64,000 nt of DNA from Campanula takesimana (lineage: Eukaryota > Streptophyta > Magnoliopsida > Asterales > Campanulaceae), in the NCBI GenBank assembly GCA_026119855.1, contig JAOWBW010000280.1:540116-604115 (forward strand). Direction: 5' to 3'. Of the stretch, positions 33,366-44,223 are shown one piece after another; within the stretch, counting starts at the first letter, position 1; each line of letters starts with the position of its first letter. The notes below the pieces were generated by a model. That model made no database searches, was not told the origin of the DNA, and saw only the letters and a list, made by a program, of their open reading frames with translations. The position numbers were made by a program, and so were the translations under genes.

Positions 33366-33967
33366 ACACTAATGGCTTGGAAAAGCTAGGTGTACAAAAA
33401 TTGTACCTTTGTCATTGAGGTTATAATGTACGTTGGAATTGACGGAACTTGAATAAATCCATTTGGATCGTAGTGCCATAATCCTTTGAAGGTAAAATCT
33501 TAATAGTATTACGACTGCAATTGTCCTGCAGCCTTAAATTAAAGTTAATTGAACCTATCCTTGAAAAGTTATTTCTAGTGTTCGTTCTGGTCGTCTCTCC
33601 TTAGTACCCGGAGAGGCCACGTATGAACTTACTGAGCATTCATTCGCTCACCCCTTCTCTACAATTTCTATTTCAGGATTTAAGTAGAGAGAAAAGAAAG
33701 GAGAGCAGCCGTGGGAAGAACGGCAGATTTGAAGACATATTATTTAGTTATTTAAGAATAATTATTTATTTGTGTAAGTTAAAGTACATTAATGACTGGG
33801 GTTGTTTACCTGTCAAGACAAGTATTGATGTTTACGCTTCCGCATTTATTAAGAATTGATGATGTAATAAAGGGTTAGTTGAGAACCCTAATTTGAGGTA
33901 TCTTAATTATTGTTATTTATTGCCATTTAATGCTCAGATACAGTAAGAAAATTCGGGGTGTTACAAT

Positions 33968-33979
33968 TGGTATCAGAGC
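33968..33979 (+). other. Primer-binding site of the gypsy element
   Basis: TGGTATCAGAGC two bases after the 5' LTR; initiator methionine tRNA type. Confidence 0.94.
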
Positions 33980-34251
33980 AATGGCTTTAGGTTCTATGGG
34001 AGAAGTTGAAAGTTAAGATTAATGGGAGACCTAGTACTTGACTTTGAATAAGGTTTACTTGAGAATTTTCAAGTGATAAAATCTATCTCTAGGAATAATA
34101 CTAAGGGTGCACGTAAAGCATGAATGCACTTGAGGAAGTAGAAATCTGTTCATCTTTGTACATGTCTACTCATTTTTTTAAAAAGAAAATCTTATAATGA
34201 AATCTTGGGGTTATGTACTAATTAAGTTTATTGTCTAGTGTGTGTAGGATT

Positions 34252-34767
34252 ATGACAAGGAAACCGATGAAATCCGTAAGGTACAGTGCTACACTGAAGG
34301 AGAACATAGAAGCCAAGGATAACCGAATCAAGCTAATGAATGAGGAATTGGCTCAAGAAAAGGCAAAGAATGTTAGTATGGAGGAAGAGTTGGTTAAGAA
34401 TACTACTGAACTGACCAAAGCTAATGAAGAGATCCGTAGACTGAAAGTGGGAATAGAGGGTTTACAGTACACTCTCAAAACACGTGATGATGACATCAAG
34501 GTTTTAGAAGAAAGACTAGCAGAGAAAATCCAGAAGGCTAGAGATATGAAGAATCACGCTATTAGAGCCAATAGAGAGTGGAACAAGCTAAGTGTGAAAT
34601 TATTGGATGAGAAAAGGAGTGTCTATGATCTCGAAAACAAAGTGGATGAACAGGAAAAGTATGAGCGGGAACTCAGAGCTTCAGGTTATCAGATCTACGC
34701 AGATAAGCTAGAACTTCAGGCAAAGTACGACCAACTAGTGGAAGAGCAGGCACAATGTAGAGCTTAG
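34252..34767 (+). CDS. Coiled-coil ORF ahead of gag
   Basis: 171 residues from ATG 34252 (MTRKPMKSVRYS). From about residue 15 to the end it is almost all charged heptad-like helix (EELAQEKAKNVSMEEELVKN, LEERLAEKIQKARD, YDLENKVDEQEKYERE), with no Cys/His cluster, signal peptide or catalytic motif. It lies between the primer site and gag, in the same strand, uninterrupted although gag-pol is broken. Extra ORFs before gag are known in Ogre-type gypsy elements, where they differ. A role as particle or RNA partner of Gag is only a guess. Confidence 0.6.
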   Translation: MTRKPMKSVRYSATLKENIEAKDNRIKLMNEELAQEKAKNVSMEEELVKNTTELTKANEEIRRLKVGIEGLQYTLKTRDDDIKVLEERLAEKIQKARDMKNHAIRANREWNKLSVKLLDEKRSVYDLENKVDEQEKYERELRASGYQIYADKLELQAKYDQLVEEQAQCRA

Positions 34768-35356
34768 TGCAAGTGATTATTTAATGATTGTTGAGTTAGA
34801 CTCATTATGATTAGTGGAATAATTCAGTTAGACTTTTGATTATGTTAATTGAATTTTTGGTGGATTTTGAGAAGTTTAATCTCACACCCTAGTTGAATAA
34901 AGTTAGTTATATTAGTTTAAATACCGGAGTTATAAATCAACTATTACCGCTTAAATTAAAAGTTAACTTGTTGAGAAAAGACAAGGGAAAACGTCGGATT
35001 GGTTAAAACAATCTTCGAAACCATGGTACGAAGCAAGACGACCATTAGAGTAAGTTAAAGCTAGTTAAGTAATAAAAACTAGTGAAATAAAAGTCAGTAA
35101 TAGTCAATCAAGTAAAACGGTTGCTAATTATGAAGTACAATAACTCCAGAACCGGAGAATAAAGGTTAAGTAAACTAACCAAATCAGAATAATGGTCTAG
35201 TACAAAAGACCTACGAACAAGATAAAACTTACAAGTAAACCGTTAGTAAAAGAATAGTAATGTTAATTATACTATGGACACCGTACATATTGTGTAATGA
35301 TAAACATTACTAGGACACAGACCTGTTCTAAAAGTAAAAGAAAAAAAAAATTGCAG
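34768..35356 (+). other. Spacer between coiled-coil ORF and gag
   Basis: AT-rich, no ORF. It ends with an A-run and TTGCAG just before the gag ATG, which could be a splice acceptor; if so, gag could be reached by splicing out the coiled-coil ORF. Confidence 0.35.
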
Positions 35357-36607
35357 ATGGCCTCGAATACCAGAAGTGGAAACAACAGAAACGAAAATGG
35401 TAATGGCAGCAACAACGGTAATGGAGGCAGGCAGTTGGACCCGGCACTAGTGAATCTCTTGCAGACGCTCACGCAGACGGTAGCTGGAATAGGCCAGACT
35501 GTGGCTGGAATTTCTCAACCACCACCACAAGCTCCATTACGAGACCCGTTGGAGTTATTTCAAAGGAGAAACCCAGATTCGTTCTCGGATACAGCAAAGG
35601 AGAAACCCGAGGATTGGATCAAGAGTACAGAACGTATCTTCGAAATGTTGAACTGCACAGAAGAGCAAAAGGTAGTGTTTGCAATGATCATGCTGAAAGG
35701 GAAGGCCCAATCGTGGTGGGAGGCAGAGAAGCGAGCTGCTGTGGCTCGTGGTGACGCTACATTTACGTGGACCACGTTTAAGGCTATCTTTAACGAGAAG
35801 TATTATCCTGCGAGCACAAGGAACGCTAAGGTGGCGGAATTCCTAACACTAGTGCAAGGGAATCAGACAGTGGCGGAGTATGGTGAGAAGTTCACCGATC
35901 TACTGGAGTTTGCGCCGAGGTTCTTCGATACTGAGGAACAAAAGGCAAGGAAATTTGAGGCGGGATTGAGTGATAGGATCAGGTACAGAATCACACCATT
36001 GGCATTGACTACTTATTCGGCGGTGCTGGACAGAGCTAAGATAGTGGAGAAGGAATCGGATAATTATCGTAACCGACAAGAGGAGAAAGGAAAGAGTGTG
36101 ACCGAGAAGTCAGAAGGAAACAAAGGCAGTAAGGACACCAATAACAACAAGAGGAAAGCAGTGGATGATGGCCGCGATAAGGGCAATTACGGAAATAAAC
36201 ACTCCAACAACAGCCATAACGGCAACGGGCGGAACTCCCACGACAACAAACGAGAGTGGAATAAGGGCAAGAACCGAGGTTTCACAAGTAATGATAAGTG
36301 TACAATCTGTGATGGAGCCCATAAGAAAAAAATTTGTTTCTACAAGGAGCGGCAGTGTTATAACTGTAAGAAGGTGGGACACCCGAAGTGGAAATGCCTA
36401 GAACCTAAGAAAGAGGAACCAGCTGCAGGAACTAAGGACAACGGTGGAGGAAACGGTGGAGGCCGTGGTAGGATGTACACCATGACCGCAAAGGCAGCAA
36501 GAGTAAACGCAGACCTTGTGGAAGGTACGATTCAGTTAAATTCTCATGATGTTTATGTATTGGTAGATACTGGCGCTACTCATTCAGTAGTTAGTAATGA
36601 TTTGTAG
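35357..36607 (+). CDS. gag: Gypsy Gag and start of protease
   Basis: The start is set at ATG 35357 (MASNTRSGNN), since the in-frame extension before it (MINITRTQT) lacks family features. Gly/Asn-rich N-terminus; capsid (retrotransposon gag) segment about DPLELFQRRNPDSF...EDWIKSTERIFEMLNC...QSWWEAEKRA...FNEKYYP; basic linker; two Cys-rich knuckles CTICDGAHKKKIC and CYNCKKVGHPKWKC; then the protease start VYVLVDTGATHSVVS (Asp-Thr-Gly). A missing T near 36602 shifts the frame and gives a stop at 36607; protease continues at VARKLKLHP in the next frame. Confidence 0.9.
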   Translation: MASNTRSGNNRNENGNGSNNGNGGRQLDPALVNLLQTLTQTVAGIGQTVAGISQPPPQAPLRDPLELFQRRNPDSFSDTAKEKPEDWIKSTERIFEMLNCTEEQKVVFAMIMLKGKAQSWWEAEKRAAVARGDATFTWTTFKAIFNEKYYPASTRNAKVAEFLTLVQGNQTVAEYGEKFTDLLEFAPRFFDTEEQKARKFEAGLSDRIRYRITPLALTTYSAVLDRAKIVEKESDNYRNRQEEKGKSVTEKSEGNKGSKDTNNNKRKAVDDGRDKGNYGNKHSNNSHNGNGRNSHDNKREWNKGKNRGFTSNDKCTICDGAHKKKICFYKERQCYNCKKVGHPKWKCLEPKKEEPAAGTKDNGGGNGGGRGRMYTMTAKAARVNADLVEGTIQLNSHDVYVLVDTGATHSVVSNDL

Positions 36608-36837
36608 CAAGGAAGTTAAAACTGCACCCAGAAACTTTACAGATACCTTTAGTAATAGATACACCTGCTAAAGACGCTATCCCTATCACCACCATTTATA
36701 GAAATCATACCTTAGGAATAGGAGGTACGAATGTAAAGATCGATCTCATTGGACTGGATATGTCAGAATTCGACGTAATACTGGGAATGGATTGGTTGGC
36801 TCTATATCAAGCTAACGTGAACTGTTAGGAGAAAATA
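36608..36837 (+). pseudogene. pol: Rest of protease, frame-shifted
   Basis: Read in the correct frame this gives LKLHPETLQIPLVIDTP...IDLIGLDMSEFDVILGMDWL, the flap and C-terminal part of the gypsy protease. It ends at a TAG in NVNC-stop-EKIV (about 36826), where Lys is usual (one-base change). Confidence 0.8.
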
Positions 36838-38271
36838 GTGACGTTTATAGGAGAAGAAGGTAAGGAACACAGATTTATGGGTTCAAGACCGAGGAGAAGG
36901 CTAATCTTAATCTCGGTGATGAAGGCCCGTAGGATTTTGAAGAAGGGATGTGTAGGATTCCTGGCACACATAGGTGAGACAGAAGAGAAGGGAGTAACCT
37001 TGGAGTCACTTGAAGTAGTGAGTGAATTTCAAGACGTGTTTCTAGAAGATTTGCCTGGTATACCACCAGTGAGGGAGGTAGAGTTCTCCATCGACTTAGC
37101 ACCAGAAACCACACCTATTTCGAGAGCACCGTACAGGATGGCTCCGACAAAATTTAAAGAACTAAAAGAGCAGTTGCAAGAACTGTTGGACAAAGGGTTG
37201 ATTAGACCGAGTGTATCACCATGGGGTGCACCAGTGCTATTTGTAAAGAAGAAAGATGGATCTATGAGGTTGTGCATTGACTACAGGGAATTGAATAAAG
37301 TGACGGTGAGGAACCAATACCCATTGCCGAGAATTGATGACTTGTTTGATCAACTGAGAGGAGCCTGTCATTTTTTAAAGATTGATCTTAGGTCTGGCTA
37401 TCATCAGTTGAGAGTCAAGGATGTGGATGTGACAAAGACAGCGTTTAGGACAAGGTATGGACATTATGAGTTTGTCGTGATGCCGTTTAGTTTAACTAAC
37501 GCACCAGCTGCATTCATGGAGTTGATGAATAGGATATTTCAAGAGTACTTAGACAAATGTGTGATAGTATTTATTGATGATATTTTGGTATACTCGAAGA
37601 CAAAGGAAGAACATGCTGAGCATCTGAGGTTAGTGTTGGAAATTTTGAGGAGGCAGAAATTATACGCTAAGTTTAAGAAATGTGAATTCTGGTTAGAGAA
37701 AGTAGCATTTTTGGGGCACGTGGTGTCGAAGGAAGGAATTTCAGTGGACCCGACGAAGGTGGAGGCAATAATGGATTGGGAAAGACCGACTACGGTAACC
37801 GAAATAAGGAGTTTCTTGGGTTTAGCCAGTTACTATAGGAGGTTCGTAGAAGGATTTTCGAAGTTATCGGGACCATTGACGAAGTTGACGCAGAAAGCAG
37901 CCAAGTTTATTTGGTCAGAAGAATGTGAGAAAAGTTTTCAAGAATTGAAGAATAGATTAGTATCTGCTCCAGTGTTAACATTACCGACGGGAACGGAAGG
38001 TTTTGTTATCTACAGTGACGCATCGTTGAAAGGACTAGGCTGTGTATTGATGCAAAATGAGAAGGTGATAGCATATGCATCTAGGCAGTTGAAAGTACAT
38101 GAAAGGAATTACCCGACCCATGACTTGGAGTTAGCAGCAGTGGTATTTGCTTTAAAAATTTGGAGACATTATCTGTATGGCGTGAAATGTCAGATTTTTA
38201 CAGATCACAAGAGCCTTAAGTATATCTTCACTCAGAAGGAGTTGAATATGAGACAACGGAGATGGCTATAA
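36838..38271 (+). CDS. pol: Gypsy reverse transcriptase and RNase H
   Basis: After a linker comes the RT: PYRMAPTKFKELKEQLQELLDKGLIRPSVSPWGAPVLFVKKKDGSMRLCIDYRELN, the FLKIDLRSGYHQLRV block with the first Asp, and VIVFIDDILVYS with the FIDD active site. GIS-VDPTKVEAI and FLGLASYYRRFVEGFS follow. RNase H reads FVIYSDASLKGLGCVLMQ, YASRQLKVHERNYPTHDLELAAVVFALK and FTDHKSLKYIF. It stops at TAA after QRRWL where Glu is usual. Catalytic Asp residues are intact. The listed start is only the first ATG after the upstream stop. Confidence 0.93.
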   Translation: MTFIGEEGKEHRFMGSRPRRRLILISVMKARRILKKGCVGFLAHIGETEEKGVTLESLEVVSEFQDVFLEDLPGIPPVREVEFSIDLAPETTPISRAPYRMAPTKFKELKEQLQELLDKGLIRPSVSPWGAPVLFVKKKDGSMRLCIDYRELNKVTVRNQYPLPRIDDLFDQLRGACHFLKIDLRSGYHQLRVKDVDVTKTAFRTRYGHYEFVVMPFSLTNAPAAFMELMNRIFQEYLDKCVIVFIDDILVYSKTKEEHAEHLRLVLEILRRQKLYAKFKKCEFWLEKVAFLGHVVSKEGISVDPTKVEAIMDWERPTTVTEIRSFLGLASYYRRFVEGFSKLSGPLTKLTQKAAKFIWSEECEKSFQELKNRLVSAPVLTLPTGTEGFVIYSDASLKGLGCVLMQNEKVIAYASRQLKVHERNYPTHDLELAAVVFALKIWRHYLYGVKCQIFTDHKSLKYIFTQKELNMRQRRWL

Positions 38272-38298
38272 CTTCTCAAGGATTACGACTGTGAAATA

Positions 38299-39891
38299 TT
38301 GTATAATCCTGGGAAAGCCAACAAGGTGACAGATGCCTTAAGTAGGACGAATCACGGGATGTTGGCGACATTGATCTCTAAGGGGGTAAGTATATGGAAT
38401 GATGTCAAGGAAGTGAACTTAGTAGTAAAATTAAACGGATATTTGGCTCGATTGACGTTACAACCTGCATTGTTGAGCAGAATTAAAGAGGCACAAGAGT
38501 TAGATGAAGAGACAGAAGCTCTAATCGGGAAAGGACAAGTAAAGGATCTTCACATGGGCAAAGATGGGATTCTGAGGTACCAAAAGAGAGTATGGGTGCC
38601 AAATAATGACGAAATTAAGAGAGAGATACTGAGAGAAGCTCATTGCTCGAAGTTCTCTGTACATCCGGGAAGTACTAAAATGTATAGGAATCTAAAGGAG
38701 TCATATTGGTGGAATAATATGAAGAATAATGTGGCAGAGTATGTGCATAGATGTCTGACGTCTCAACAAGTTAAGAGTGAACATCAGAAGCCAGCAGGGT
38801 TACTACAATCATTACCAATTCCCGAATGGAAGTGGGAGAACATTGCCATGGATTTTGTAAGTGGGTTGCCGAAGACGGCAGGGAAGTATGACGTAATATG
38901 GGTTATCGTAGACCGATTGACTAAGTCGGCACATTTTCTAGCAATCAAGAAGACTGACTCGTTAGAAAATTTGGCCAAACTGTATATCGACGAGATAGTG
39001 AGACTACATGGAATACCAGTCACAATCGTGTCCGATCGAGATGCAAGGTTCACTTCGAAATTTTGGAGCAGCTTACAGGAAGCATTGGGAACAGAATTGA
39101 CTATGAGTACGGCGTTTCATCCGCAGACTGATGGTCAGTCAGAAAGGACTATCCAGACACTAGAGGATATGCTAAGGGCTACTTCGTTAGATTGGCCAAA
39201 CGCATGGGACGAACATTTACCGCTGGTGGAATTCGCGTACAACAACAGCTTCCATGCAAGTATTGGTATGGCACCATATGAAGCATTATATGGGAGGAAG
39301 TGTAGATCACCGACTTGTTGGAATGAAGTTGGCGAGAGAAGGTTAAGTGGACCGGAACTTGTACAAGTCACGGCAGATAAAGTACAACAGATTCGGAAAT
39401 GGCTACAGACGGCGCAGAGTAGGCAGAAATCTTATGTAGATAACAGGAGGAGGGAACTAGAATTTCAGCCAGGGGATCGAGTATTCCTAAATATATCGCC
39501 TACGAAAGGAGTTATGCGTTTCGGAATTAAAGGAAAGCTAAGTCCACGATATCTGGGGCCGTTCAAAATTCTCGATAGGATTGGGGAAGTGGCTTATCGA
39601 CTGGCGTTACCGCCAGTGCTAGCTGGAGTTCATAATGTATTTCATGTCTCCATGCTAAGGAAGTATATCCATGATCCTAGTCATGTGATAGAGTACAAGC
39701 AGTTAAGAGTTCGGGCAGATTTGACGTACGATGAACGACCAATCAAGATCGTCGACAGAAAAGACGAGGTTGTAAGAAAGCGTGCGGTTCCCTACGTGAA
39801 AGTGCAATGGAGTAATCACACCGAAAGAGAAGCGACTTGGGAACTAGAAAATGAGATGCGCGAGTTATACCCGGACATCTTCTCAGACTAA
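38299..39891 (+). CDS. pol: Gypsy integrase with C-terminal chromodomain
   Basis: The zinc-binding part has two His and CLTSQQVK, where the usual CxxC reads CxxS, so the last zinc ligand is lost. The core keeps D in IAMDFVSGLPK, D in IVSDRDARF and E in GQSERTIQTLEDMLR. GPY/F-like module: LSPRYLGPFKILDRIGEVAYRLALP. The final ~45 residues (VRKRAVPYVKVQWSNHTEREATWELENEM) are a chromodomain with its aromatic and WE residues; chromodomains direct chromoviral integrase to marked chromatin. The frame is continuous with RNase H apart from the TAA. Confidence 0.93.
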   Translation: MYNPGKANKVTDALSRTNHGMLATLISKGVSIWNDVKEVNLVVKLNGYLARLTLQPALLSRIKEAQELDEETEALIGKGQVKDLHMGKDGILRYQKRVWVPNNDEIKREILREAHCSKFSVHPGSTKMYRNLKESYWWNNMKNNVAEYVHRCLTSQQVKSEHQKPAGLLQSLPIPEWKWENIAMDFVSGLPKTAGKYDVIWVIVDRLTKSAHFLAIKKTDSLENLAKLYIDEIVRLHGIPVTIVSDRDARFTSKFWSSLQEALGTELTMSTAFHPQTDGQSERTIQTLEDMLRATSLDWPNAWDEHLPLVEFAYNNSFHASIGMAPYEALYGRKCRSPTCWNEVGERRLSGPELVQVTADKVQQIRKWLQTAQSRQKSYVDNRRRELEFQPGDRVFLNISPTKGVMRFGIKGKLSPRYLGPFKILDRIGEVAYRLALPPVLAGVHNVFHVSMLRKYIHDPSHVIEYKQLRVRADLTYDERPIKIVDRKDEVVRKRAVPYVKVQWSNHTEREATWELENEMRELYPDIFSD

Positions 39892-39916
39892 GATTGATCA
39901 AAGTTTGAGGACAAAC

Positions 39917-39936
39917 TTCTTTTAAGGGGGTAAGAA
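39917..39936 (+). other. Polypurine tract of the gypsy element
   Basis: CTTTTAAGGGGGTAAGAA directly before the 3' LTR. Confidence 0.85.
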
Positions 39937-42567
39937 TGTAATAACCGACATTTTTTTAATTATTTTAATTTAATTTAGTTACATTATTTTAATTAAATGA
40001 TAATTAGAGTTAATGGACTAATTAAAGAAGTGGGTTAAGTAATTAAAGAGTGGGCCAAAGTGTAATGAGCTCAAAATTGGGTTGGCCCGAACTTAATTAA
40101 ATAGACCCAACCCAAATAACAATTACCCAAGAATATAAAAACCTTAGTTAGTGAAATTTTAGGTTTTATTCTTAATTATCAACACAACAAAAAAAAACAC
40201 AAAAACCCTAATCCCATACCTAGGGCAGCCGCAGCCAAGAGGGAGAAGAGGGAGGAGATTTTGAAGCTTTTCTGGAAATTCAATCCGATCATTCTCAAGG
40301 TAATGTCGAACCTCACATTCTAAAATTTATTTCATTGAATTTGGATGGGTAAATCATAATCTACGCATGTTTAAAGGAAATAAACATTAGGATTTTTGCA
40401 TGCTAGTAAATCAAAGATGAGAATTTTAATGGGTAAAATGTTGGATCTAAATGTTATGATAGTATGAAGATTTTCATACTTAACCATAAATATTTTTATT
40501 GATTTTAAGATTTAATTCTATGATCATGAATTTAAACGAATACATATTTTACAATGTATGGAAATTGATCAAATAAGGAATTGAGGTTAATTAGGATTTA
40601 ACAAAAAGAAGAAAAATATGGGTTTACACCCATAATGGGTCTAAATGAGATGGGGAATTTGTTTGTTGATTTTAATGATTATTGTTATTGATTTGTGAAT
40701 AAATTGATGTTAGAAATTACAAGGAAAATTAAGATCAAGAGAAATCGACCAAATCTATGAATCTTGATGCTCTAGAATTCGGCTTAAATGGCTAAATGAA
40801 TGGGGTATTAATCGTTGATTAAGATGTTAATAGTTCGACAGAAAAGTTAGTATTTTCGTTAGAATTATAATGAAAAGAGAACATGATCCTTAAGAGAGTT
40901 GTTGGAAAGTTAGAAAACTAACTTGAAAGAATGTGATAAGTACGTGGAAGACCTTGAAAGTTAGAAAGTTAACGAGAATAGGGAAGATTAAAAGATTTTA
41001 GTTAGTTTCCTAACGAAAAAGGATTAAACTGATAAAGTCTAAAGTTAAAAGAAATAAAAAGGAAACCTTTGAGGTAAAAAGGGGTCTAAGTGGTTAAAAA
41101 GAAACTTGGGGGACCTTTACGAACAAAATCAAAGTCAAGGGACCTTCTTGCAATTAAACTAAAGTTGAAGGATTAAATTGTAATTAATCCAAAGTGGAAG
41201 GACCGAATTGCAATTAATCCAAAGTTGAAGGACCAATTTGCAATTAATCCAAAGTTGAAGGACCAATTTGCAATTAATCTAAAGTTGAGGGACCAAATTG
41301 TAATTAATCCAAAGTTAGAGGACTTAATTACAATGATACTAAAGTTGAGGGACTGACTCGCAAATCAAAAGTCAGAGACTTAAACGTAAGAAAAAGTTTA
41401 ACGAAATAAAGAAGTAAAAACGCATCTCTCAGTTAACTAAGTAAAAGTAGTTAACATCATATGAGAGTACTAAAGTAAACTATTCGATGCCTTGTAGATT
41501 CGTACGAGGAGAACACTGCAAGGAAAAGCAATCAAGGTAAGGGATTACGTTCCTTACTGTTATTTGAATTCCTGTTGATTGGAACTCTATATTCTTTCTA
41601 TAAGTTAGACTATCAATATGTCATGATAGTATTTGAATAAACTCCGCGTTATTGAACATTCTTTTGGAAGAATCCTTAGTTAGTGATGTCCCCATTGATC
41701 CACTAAGTATCAAAGATTGAAACTTGTTACCACATACTTGTACCTTAGTATGTTCTCATTCTAACTTTTAAGTTAACCACTTACTTGTTAGAGTGGCCAA
41801 TGTCCAGTTAGAAAAGACATTGTCGGGACAGCCCAGTTAGAAAAGACTCGTCCTTAAATTTAGGGATTGCATGAATGATCACATGCCTTCTCTCAGGAAT
41901 TGTCCGATTACAAGGATAATTCTAGACCCCGAGCATATATGTGTGGATACCATATATGTCACGACCTACACTACTGGCTTGGAAAAGCTAGGTGTACAAA
42001 AATTGTACCTTTGGCATTGAGGTTATAATGTACGTTGGAATTGACGGAACTTGAATAAATCCCTTTGGATCGTAGTTCCATAATCCTTTGAAGGTAAAAT
42101 CTTAAGAGTATTACGACTGCAATTGTCCTGCAGCCTTAAATTAAAGTTAATTGAACCTATCCTTGAAAAGTTATTTCTAGTGTTCGTTCTGGTCGTCTCT
42201 CCTTAGTACCCGGAGAGGCCACGTATGAACTTACTGAGCATTCATTCGCTCACCTCTTCTCTACAATTTCTATTTCAGGATTTAAGTAGAGAGAAAAGAA
42301 AGGAGAGCGGCCGTGGGAAGAACGGCAGATTTGAAGACATATTATTTAGTTATTTAAGAATAATTATTTATTTGTGTAAGTTAAAGTACATTAATGACTG
42401 GGGTTGTTTACCTGTCAAGACAAGTATTGATGTTTACGCTTCCGCATTTATTAAGAATTGATGATGTAATAAAGGGTTAGTTGAGAACCCTAATTTGAGG
42501 TATCTTAATTATTGTTATTTATTGTCATTTAATGCTCAGATACAGTAAGAAAATTCGGGGTGTTACA
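39937..42567 (+). repeat. 3' LTR of the gypsy element
   Basis: 2631 bp, TGTAATAACC...GTGTTACA, without the hAT-like MITE. It lacks 13 bp present in the 5' copy near 31682. The TATA box is at about 40133-40145. Confidence 0.95.
41108..41366 (+). repeat. 30-bp tandem array in the 3' LTR, about 9 units
   Basis: Same array as 32161-32360, with two extra GGACCAATTTGCAATTAATC units after the fourth. Unit gain or loss since insertion is the simplest explanation. Confidence 0.85.
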
Positions 42568-42651
42568 CGGATAATCATCAAAACCCTGAAATAGTTTGTT
42601 TTAAATTTTTATAAAGTCAAAATACCCCCATTTCACTATAATATCAAAAGT

Positions 42652-42810
42652 ACAACATGCTCACAAAATATCGCTCACAAAATTTTAGTTGATATTCATT
42701 GATCTAATGTTTAAACTTTAGACCCACATGTTTAATAATTTCAACACCAATCAATGAATGCTAACTAAAATTTTATCAAACGAGAGTTAGTAAGTATTTT
42801 GTGCCTCTAA
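42652..42810. mobile_element. Second GGGGCACAAAA-family MITE
   Basis: GCTCACAAAATATCGCTCACAAAATTTTAG at the left pairs with CTAAAATTTT...TATTTTGTGCCTCTA at the right, and the words match the arms at 804-868/13900-14001. The duplication at the ends is not clear. Confidence 0.55.
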
Positions 42811-43127
42811 GATTGTTCTACCATAAAACTTAATTAAACCACCATAGTTTGATCTCTTATCCTCCTCTTTAAAACGACCCCTTTATCGCACTATTATCTC
42901 CCCTCCTTTCCCTGTTTCGGCACCATCCCATCGCCGCTGACGATTAGCGTGCTCAACCCTAATCGGTGACGTACCTCTGGCCAACTTCATCACATCAAGA
43001 TTCAACCGAACGTCAAAATAACCCAAAGACACTTTTATGTCTCTGTGCACGAATGTTATAGCTACCCCACACCAAATTTACAATTCTCCCCTATCATATT
43101 TATCATTAACTAGTATGTTGCTTTATT

Positions 43128-43302
43128 TGACCAAAGAACTTTAGTTCTGATGGTATCTGGTATTAGCTTTCATATTGGAGATAGTGAGTTCGAATCCTAT
43201 TAAGGACATATGTTAGCCTATTTACAGGCCATTTGATGTAGCCTAACTTTATTTGTAAATTTGGTTGTAGTATGTAGCATAAGTCACTCATTATTTTTTT
43301 TA
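43128..43302 (+). mobile_element. Possible tRNA-derived SINE
   Basis: GTGAGTTCGAATCC (about 43186-43199) matches the pol III B box, and TGATGGTATCTGG about 40 bp before it can serve as an A box. The unit ends in a T-run near 43295. The two boxes and the length (about 175 bp) suit a plant SINE; flanking duplications were not found. Confidence 0.5.
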
Positions 43303-43361
43303 CAAATTCATATCACCACCATCCAACCCCGATTACCGCCACTCCTCACCGCCCACAACAG

Positions 43362-43402
43362 AAAAAAAAAAAAAAAAAAACACCACCACCACCACCACCA
43401 CA
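43362..43402. repeat. Poly-A and (ACC)n microsatellite
   Basis: A run of about 19 A is followed by CACCACCACC repeats. A similar ACC-rich stretch with related flanks lies at 49530-49670. Confidence 0.85.
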
Positions 43403-44002
43403 ACCACAAACAAATATTTTCCCCCTAATTAAAAGAAAATCTGTGAGTGCAACATCAATTCACAAAAAACCAAAAACATCGTCAATGAAACTTAAATTTA
43501 ATATAAACTTAAATATTCACTAATAAAAAACTCATGTTCGAGAATATAATCTCTCGTTACTCTTATTCTGAGTTCTGAAGCATATGGCATCCTTCTTCAA
43601 TCAGATGGTGCCATCTCTCCCACCCATTATTAACTTGCTCACAAACCTTTTAGGGTTTTCGATTTTTTTTCTTTCCTTTTTGGGTTTAGAGGGAAATAAT
43701 AGTTTCTTCAAGTGTACACGTTATTGATTTTGGGGTGGTTTCAATTCGGGTGAATGTCCAAACCATACAACGTACTTTTACTTTGTTTACAATAAATGTA
43801 ATTTACTACGTTTTGACATCTTAACCATATGTACTTTATCAATTGGTTACATTTATTTTTTTGTGAAAGGAGACGGTACTCCCTAGATTTTATTAATTAA
43901 AGCAAAAAAAATTACAAGAGGGTGGGGGACATGACAACCTCAACCACCGGAAATAAAACCTATGGGAAGGAGTTCTCACACAATTCGTATAGTCCTCTAC
44001 AA

Positions 44003-44223
44003 CACCGGCGGACCTACCCTTAACCTTAAGGGGGCCACGGCCTCGTTTGTAAAAAAAAAAAAAAAAATTAGTGCAATTTTTGTAAATTCAAATTAACTAG
44101 TGCAGTAAATTAACTTTTGCCCTTTAAGTGAAGAAAAAAAAAATGCACTATTTGTTTTTGTCCCCTTACACTAATAAAAATAATTTTTTCCCTTCTTCCA
44201 TAAAATTCCTGGGTCCGTCAGTG
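44003..44223. mobile_element. hAT-like MITE, 221 bp
   Basis: Ends CACCGGCGGACC / GGGTCCGTCAGTG are inverted relatives, flanked by CTCTACAA and ATCTACAA (7 of 8 match). An A-rich inside contains two ATTAGTGCAATTTTT / AGTGCAGTAAAT words. No ORF. Confidence 0.65.

Larger units (their letters stand above)
30978..33965 (+). repeat. 5' LTR of the gypsy element
   Basis: TGTAATAACC...GTGTTACA, 2988 bp. The TATA box is GAATATAAAAACC near 31171-31183. It is longer than its partner mainly because of the 401-bp hAT-like MITE at 32965-33365; the 30-bp array at 32161-32360 has two fewer units than the partner. A 78-codon frame near the end (33623-33859) is also kept in the 3' LTR, probably by recent common origin only. 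Confidence 0.95.
30978..42567 (+). mobile_element. Chromovirus-type Ty3-gypsy retrotransposon
   Basis: 11.6 kb with perfect CGGAT duplications (30973-30977 and 42568-42572). Order: 5' LTR, primer site, coiled-coil ORF, gag, protease, RT, RNase H, integrase, chromodomain, polypurine tract, 3' LTR. Integrase after RNase H makes it Ty3-gypsy, and the C-terminal chromodomain makes it a chromovirus; the long LTRs fit the Tekay/Del group. One gag-pol frameshift and two in-frame stops in pol inactivate it. Confidence 0.95.

Noticed and set aside
33034..33418. Overlapping frames of 60-103 codons on both strands rich in Pro/Val/Arg/Gly/Ser
   Set aside because: They are translations of the CCGGTTCC array of the hAT-like MITE and have no independent gene support.
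33623..33859. 78-codon frame conserved in both gypsy LTRs as a gene
   Set aside because: Conservation is explained by LTR identity at insertion; no start context or protein family is seen.
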